Assembly: GCA_039197065.1 (NCBI GenBank)
Contig: JBCCUL010000023.1
Coordinates: forward strand, 1-62,961
Source of the DNA: JANQPX01 sp039197065
GTDB lineage: Bacteria > Pseudomonadota > Alphaproteobacteria > Geminicoccales > Geminicoccaceae
Direction of reading: 5' to 3'
Length of the DNA stretch: 62,961 bases
The translations under genes were made by a program, and so were the position numbers. Every line of letters begins with the position of its first letter. Position 1 is the first letter of the stretch. Under the pieces are notes generated by a model. It saw only the letters and a program-made list of their open reading frames with translations. It ran no database searches and was not told the DNA's origin. Below are positions 61,291 through 62,961 of the stretch, in pieces.

Positions 61291-62733
61291 TCACCCGCGG
61301 GGCGGCATCGTCCCGAACCAGGGGGCGGCGGCCTCCAGCTGGGCGGCAAGTGCGATAAGGGTTTCGTCTGCGCCGAAGCGGCCGGCGATGTGCACGCCGA
61401 TCGGCAGACCGGCGGCGTTCCAGTGCAGTGGCAACGACATGGCGGGCTGGCCGCTGGCGTTGAAGGCGGGCGTGAAGGGCGAGTAGGGGAGGATGCCTTC
61501 TGGGCCGAGGCGATGATCGAGGAAGTCCTCGTCGTCAGGCGCGAAGCGGCCGATCCTGGCCGGCGGCTCGGCCAGGGTGGAGGTGACCAGGAAGTCGCAA
61601 CCCTCGAAAAACGCGGCGAAATCTCGGCCGAAGCGGTGGATCTGGTTGACCGCCTGCAGATAGTCCGCACCGGATATCGTCTCAGCGAGCGCGATCGCGC
61701 CGCGCGTGATGCCCTCGACCTCGTCCGGATCCAGCGGCTGTCCGCGAGCGTCTACCTTCTGGCGCACCGAGAGAGCCGTGCCGCAGGCGACGATCCGGGT
61801 CCAGGCCTGCATCATCGGCATGAGGTCGGGGGCGGGGTCGGCTTCCTCGACATGGTGGCCGAGATCGGCGAGGAGACTGGCTGCCTTGTCCACGGCGTCT
61901 CGGCAATCGGGATGCACTGGCTCGCCGGTGAAGCTTTTGAAACTAAACGCGATTTTCAGACGTGCGGGCGGACGTCCGATGGCTTTCACGAAGCCCTGCT
62001 CCAATGGCGGCGGATAGTATGGCGCGCCGGCGTCCGGCCCGGCGACCGCGTCCAAGAGGGCTGCGGTATCGCGGACGGAGCGGGTCAGGAAGCCGTCCAC
62101 CGCCATGCCCGCCCAGCCCTCGCCGACCAGCGGTCCAGCTGGGACTCTTGCACGTGTCGGCTTCAGGCCGAAGAGGCCGGAGGAGGCGGCCGGGATGCGG
62201 ATCGAGCCGCCGCCATCGGAGCCGTGGGCTGCGGGGATGATGCCGGCGGCGACGCTCGCTGCAGCGCCTCCCGACGAGCCGCCTGCGGTGTGATCCAGGT
62301 TCCAGGGATTGCGAGTCGGACCGCCATAGACCTTGGCTTCGGTGATCGGGCCGACGCCCAGTTCGGGTGACGTGGTGCGCCCGAAAATGACCAGACCCGC
62401 ACGCTTCAACCGCTCCACCAGTGCGCCATCGACCGGAAAGTGCGTGTTTGCGAACAGCCGCGATCCGAAACTGGACGGGACGTCGATCGCGGCGGCGCCA
62501 AGGTCTTTCAGCAGAAACGGCACCCCCGAAAACGGCCCTGCGGGGACACCCGCATCGATCGTCGCGGCGGCTGCATCGAAGGCGCGATGCGCGATCGCGT
62601 TGATCGACGGATTGACCTCTTCGAGACGGTCGATCGCCGCTTTGAGAAGCTCTGTCGGCGTCACCTCGCCCTTGGCGACGAGATCGGCCAGGCCGAGCGC
62701 ATCGTGGCTTTGATACTCATCCGGGCTCATCAT
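61291..62733 (-). CDS. Amidase (amidase-signature family)
   Basis: A 480-residue hydrolase with the Ser-cisSer-Lys triad: Lys in VPFLLKDLGA, and the Ser-rich signature HTAGGSSGGAAASVAAGIIPAAHGSDGGGSIRIPA. It cleaves an amide bond; whether it is a GatA-like or catabolic amidase cannot be told, though the absence of gatB/gatC and the late FNASGQPAMSLPLHWNAAGLPIGVHIAGRFG point to a catabolic enzyme. Two adjacent ATGs follow AAGGTCAGG. Confidence 0.92.
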   Translation of the reverse strand: MMSPDEYQSHDALGLADLVAKGEVTPTELLKAAIDRLEEVNPSINAIAHRAFDAAAATIDAGVPAGPFSGVPFLLKDLGAAAIDVPSSFGSRLFANTHFPVDGALVERLKRAGLVIFGRTTSPELGVGPITEAKVYGGPTRNPWNLDHTAGGSSGGAAASVAAGIIPAAHGSDGGGSIRIPAASSGLFGLKPTRARVPAGPLVGEGWAGMAVDGFLTRSVRDTAALLDAVAGPDAGAPYYPPPLEQGFVKAIGRPPARLKIAFSFKSFTGEPVHPDCRDAVDKAASLLADLGHHVEEADPAPDLMPMMQAWTRIVACGTALSVRQKVDARGQPLDPDEVEGITRGAIALAETISGADYLQAVNQIHRFGRDFAAFFEGCDFLVTSTLAEPPARIGRFAPDDEDFLDHRLGPEGILPYSPFTPAFNASGQPAMSLPLHWNAAGLPIGVHIAGRFGADETLIALAAQLEAAAPWFGTMPPRG

Positions 62734-62827
62734 CACCTGACCTTCGTAAACCGGGGCTCATACCAGTGTTCCTGGCGCCACCGGTCAAAGTCAATGAGGT
62801 GCGCACCGCACTGGTGTGCGCATCGGA

Positions 62828-62961
62828 CTAGAAGGTGATGGCAGCCCGGCCGAAGACGGTGTGCTCGTCGCGATCGCCGTCGCCGATCAGGGTTTCGTAG
62901 CCGATGCCGAGTTCGATGCCGCTGATCGGGGAGACGGCGAGTTCGGCGCCGAGGCGTCCTG
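62828..62961 (-). CDS. C-terminal end of an outer-membrane beta-barrel (autotransporter-like), partial
   Basis: The minus strand reads RLGAELAVSPISGIELGIGYE and TLIGDGDRDEHTVFGRAAITF before the stop at 62828-62830. Alternating hydrophobic residues and the terminal Phe are the signature of a final beta-strand recognised by BamA. It is most like autotransporter beta-domains. The rest lies beyond the window. Confidence 0.7.
   Translation of the reverse strand, partial: GRLGAELAVSPISGIELGIGYETLIGDGDRDEHTVFGRAAITF

Overview
This window is a GC-rich chromosomal segment from an alphaproteobacterium, most likely of the Hyphomicrobiales (Rhizobiales) or a near relative. The evidence is the gene order (str operon end, then S10, spc and alpha operons), an ATP12-type ATPase assembly factor, adenylate kinase with a Cys4 zinc LID, a malyl-CoA lyase-like enzyme, and 107-bp intergenic palindromes resembling the RIME elements of rhizobia. 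No phage, insertion sequence, CRISPR array, tRNA or rRNA gene was seen.

Region 1 (1-14.8 kb) is the ribosomal super-cluster: the end of tuf, then rpsJ-rplCDWB-rpsS-rplV-rpsC-rplP-rpmC-rpsQ, rplNXE-rpsN-rpsH-rplFR-rpsE-rpmD-rplO-secY-adk, and rpsM-rpsK-rpoA-rplQ. Two proteins are unusual: L3 has an acidic tail, and L15 carries a long linker ending in a helix-hairpin-helix module. A consensus sigma-70 promoter overlaps the adk stop codon and should drive rpsM onward.

Region 2 (14.8-27.6 kb) is housekeeping and transport on the plus strand: a DegP-type protease, rarA, an RluC/D pseudouridine synthase, a HAD phosphatase, ATP12, a cation diffusion facilitator, GNAT enzymes, an aldo/keto reductase, a two-gene ABC exporter, a thiolase and an MFS carrier. 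Two matching GntR/FadR-type palindromes (TGTGGTNNNACCAC) precede the cation transporter and the aldo/keto reductase.

Region 3 (27.6-38 kb) holds the strangest gene, a 911-residue fusion of a DppF-type ABC ATPase to a complete aldehyde dehydrogenase, translationally coupled to a DppD-type ATPase, with no permease or binding protein beside it. Next come a membrane-anchored SNase-like nuclease, an isocitrate lyase/PEP mutase family enzyme and larC-larE-larB for the nickel-pincer cofactor. LarE has a CXXC plus Cys pattern that suggests a [4Fe-4S] enzyme. rluB and a glutamine amidotransferase gene with an apparent CTG start follow on the minus strand.

Region 4 (38-63 kb) is a mosaic: a DUF599 membrane protein, a PHP/UvrD-type helicase fusion, DMT and MFS carriers, an ABC half-transporter, a sulfotransferase, a malyl-CoA lyase-like enzyme, xerD, aroK-aroB, a DapA-family enzyme, a GAF hybrid histidine kinase, a PstS-like/OmpA fusion, an MscS-family channel, an amidase and the end of an outer-membrane beta-barrel. 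Gaps here contain three families of palindromic repeats. In three cases the repeat terminus (CTAGAGC) supplies the stop codon of the adjoining gene. One inverted repeat pair brackets 17.6 kb.

All function calls rest on motifs read by eye; no database search was run.
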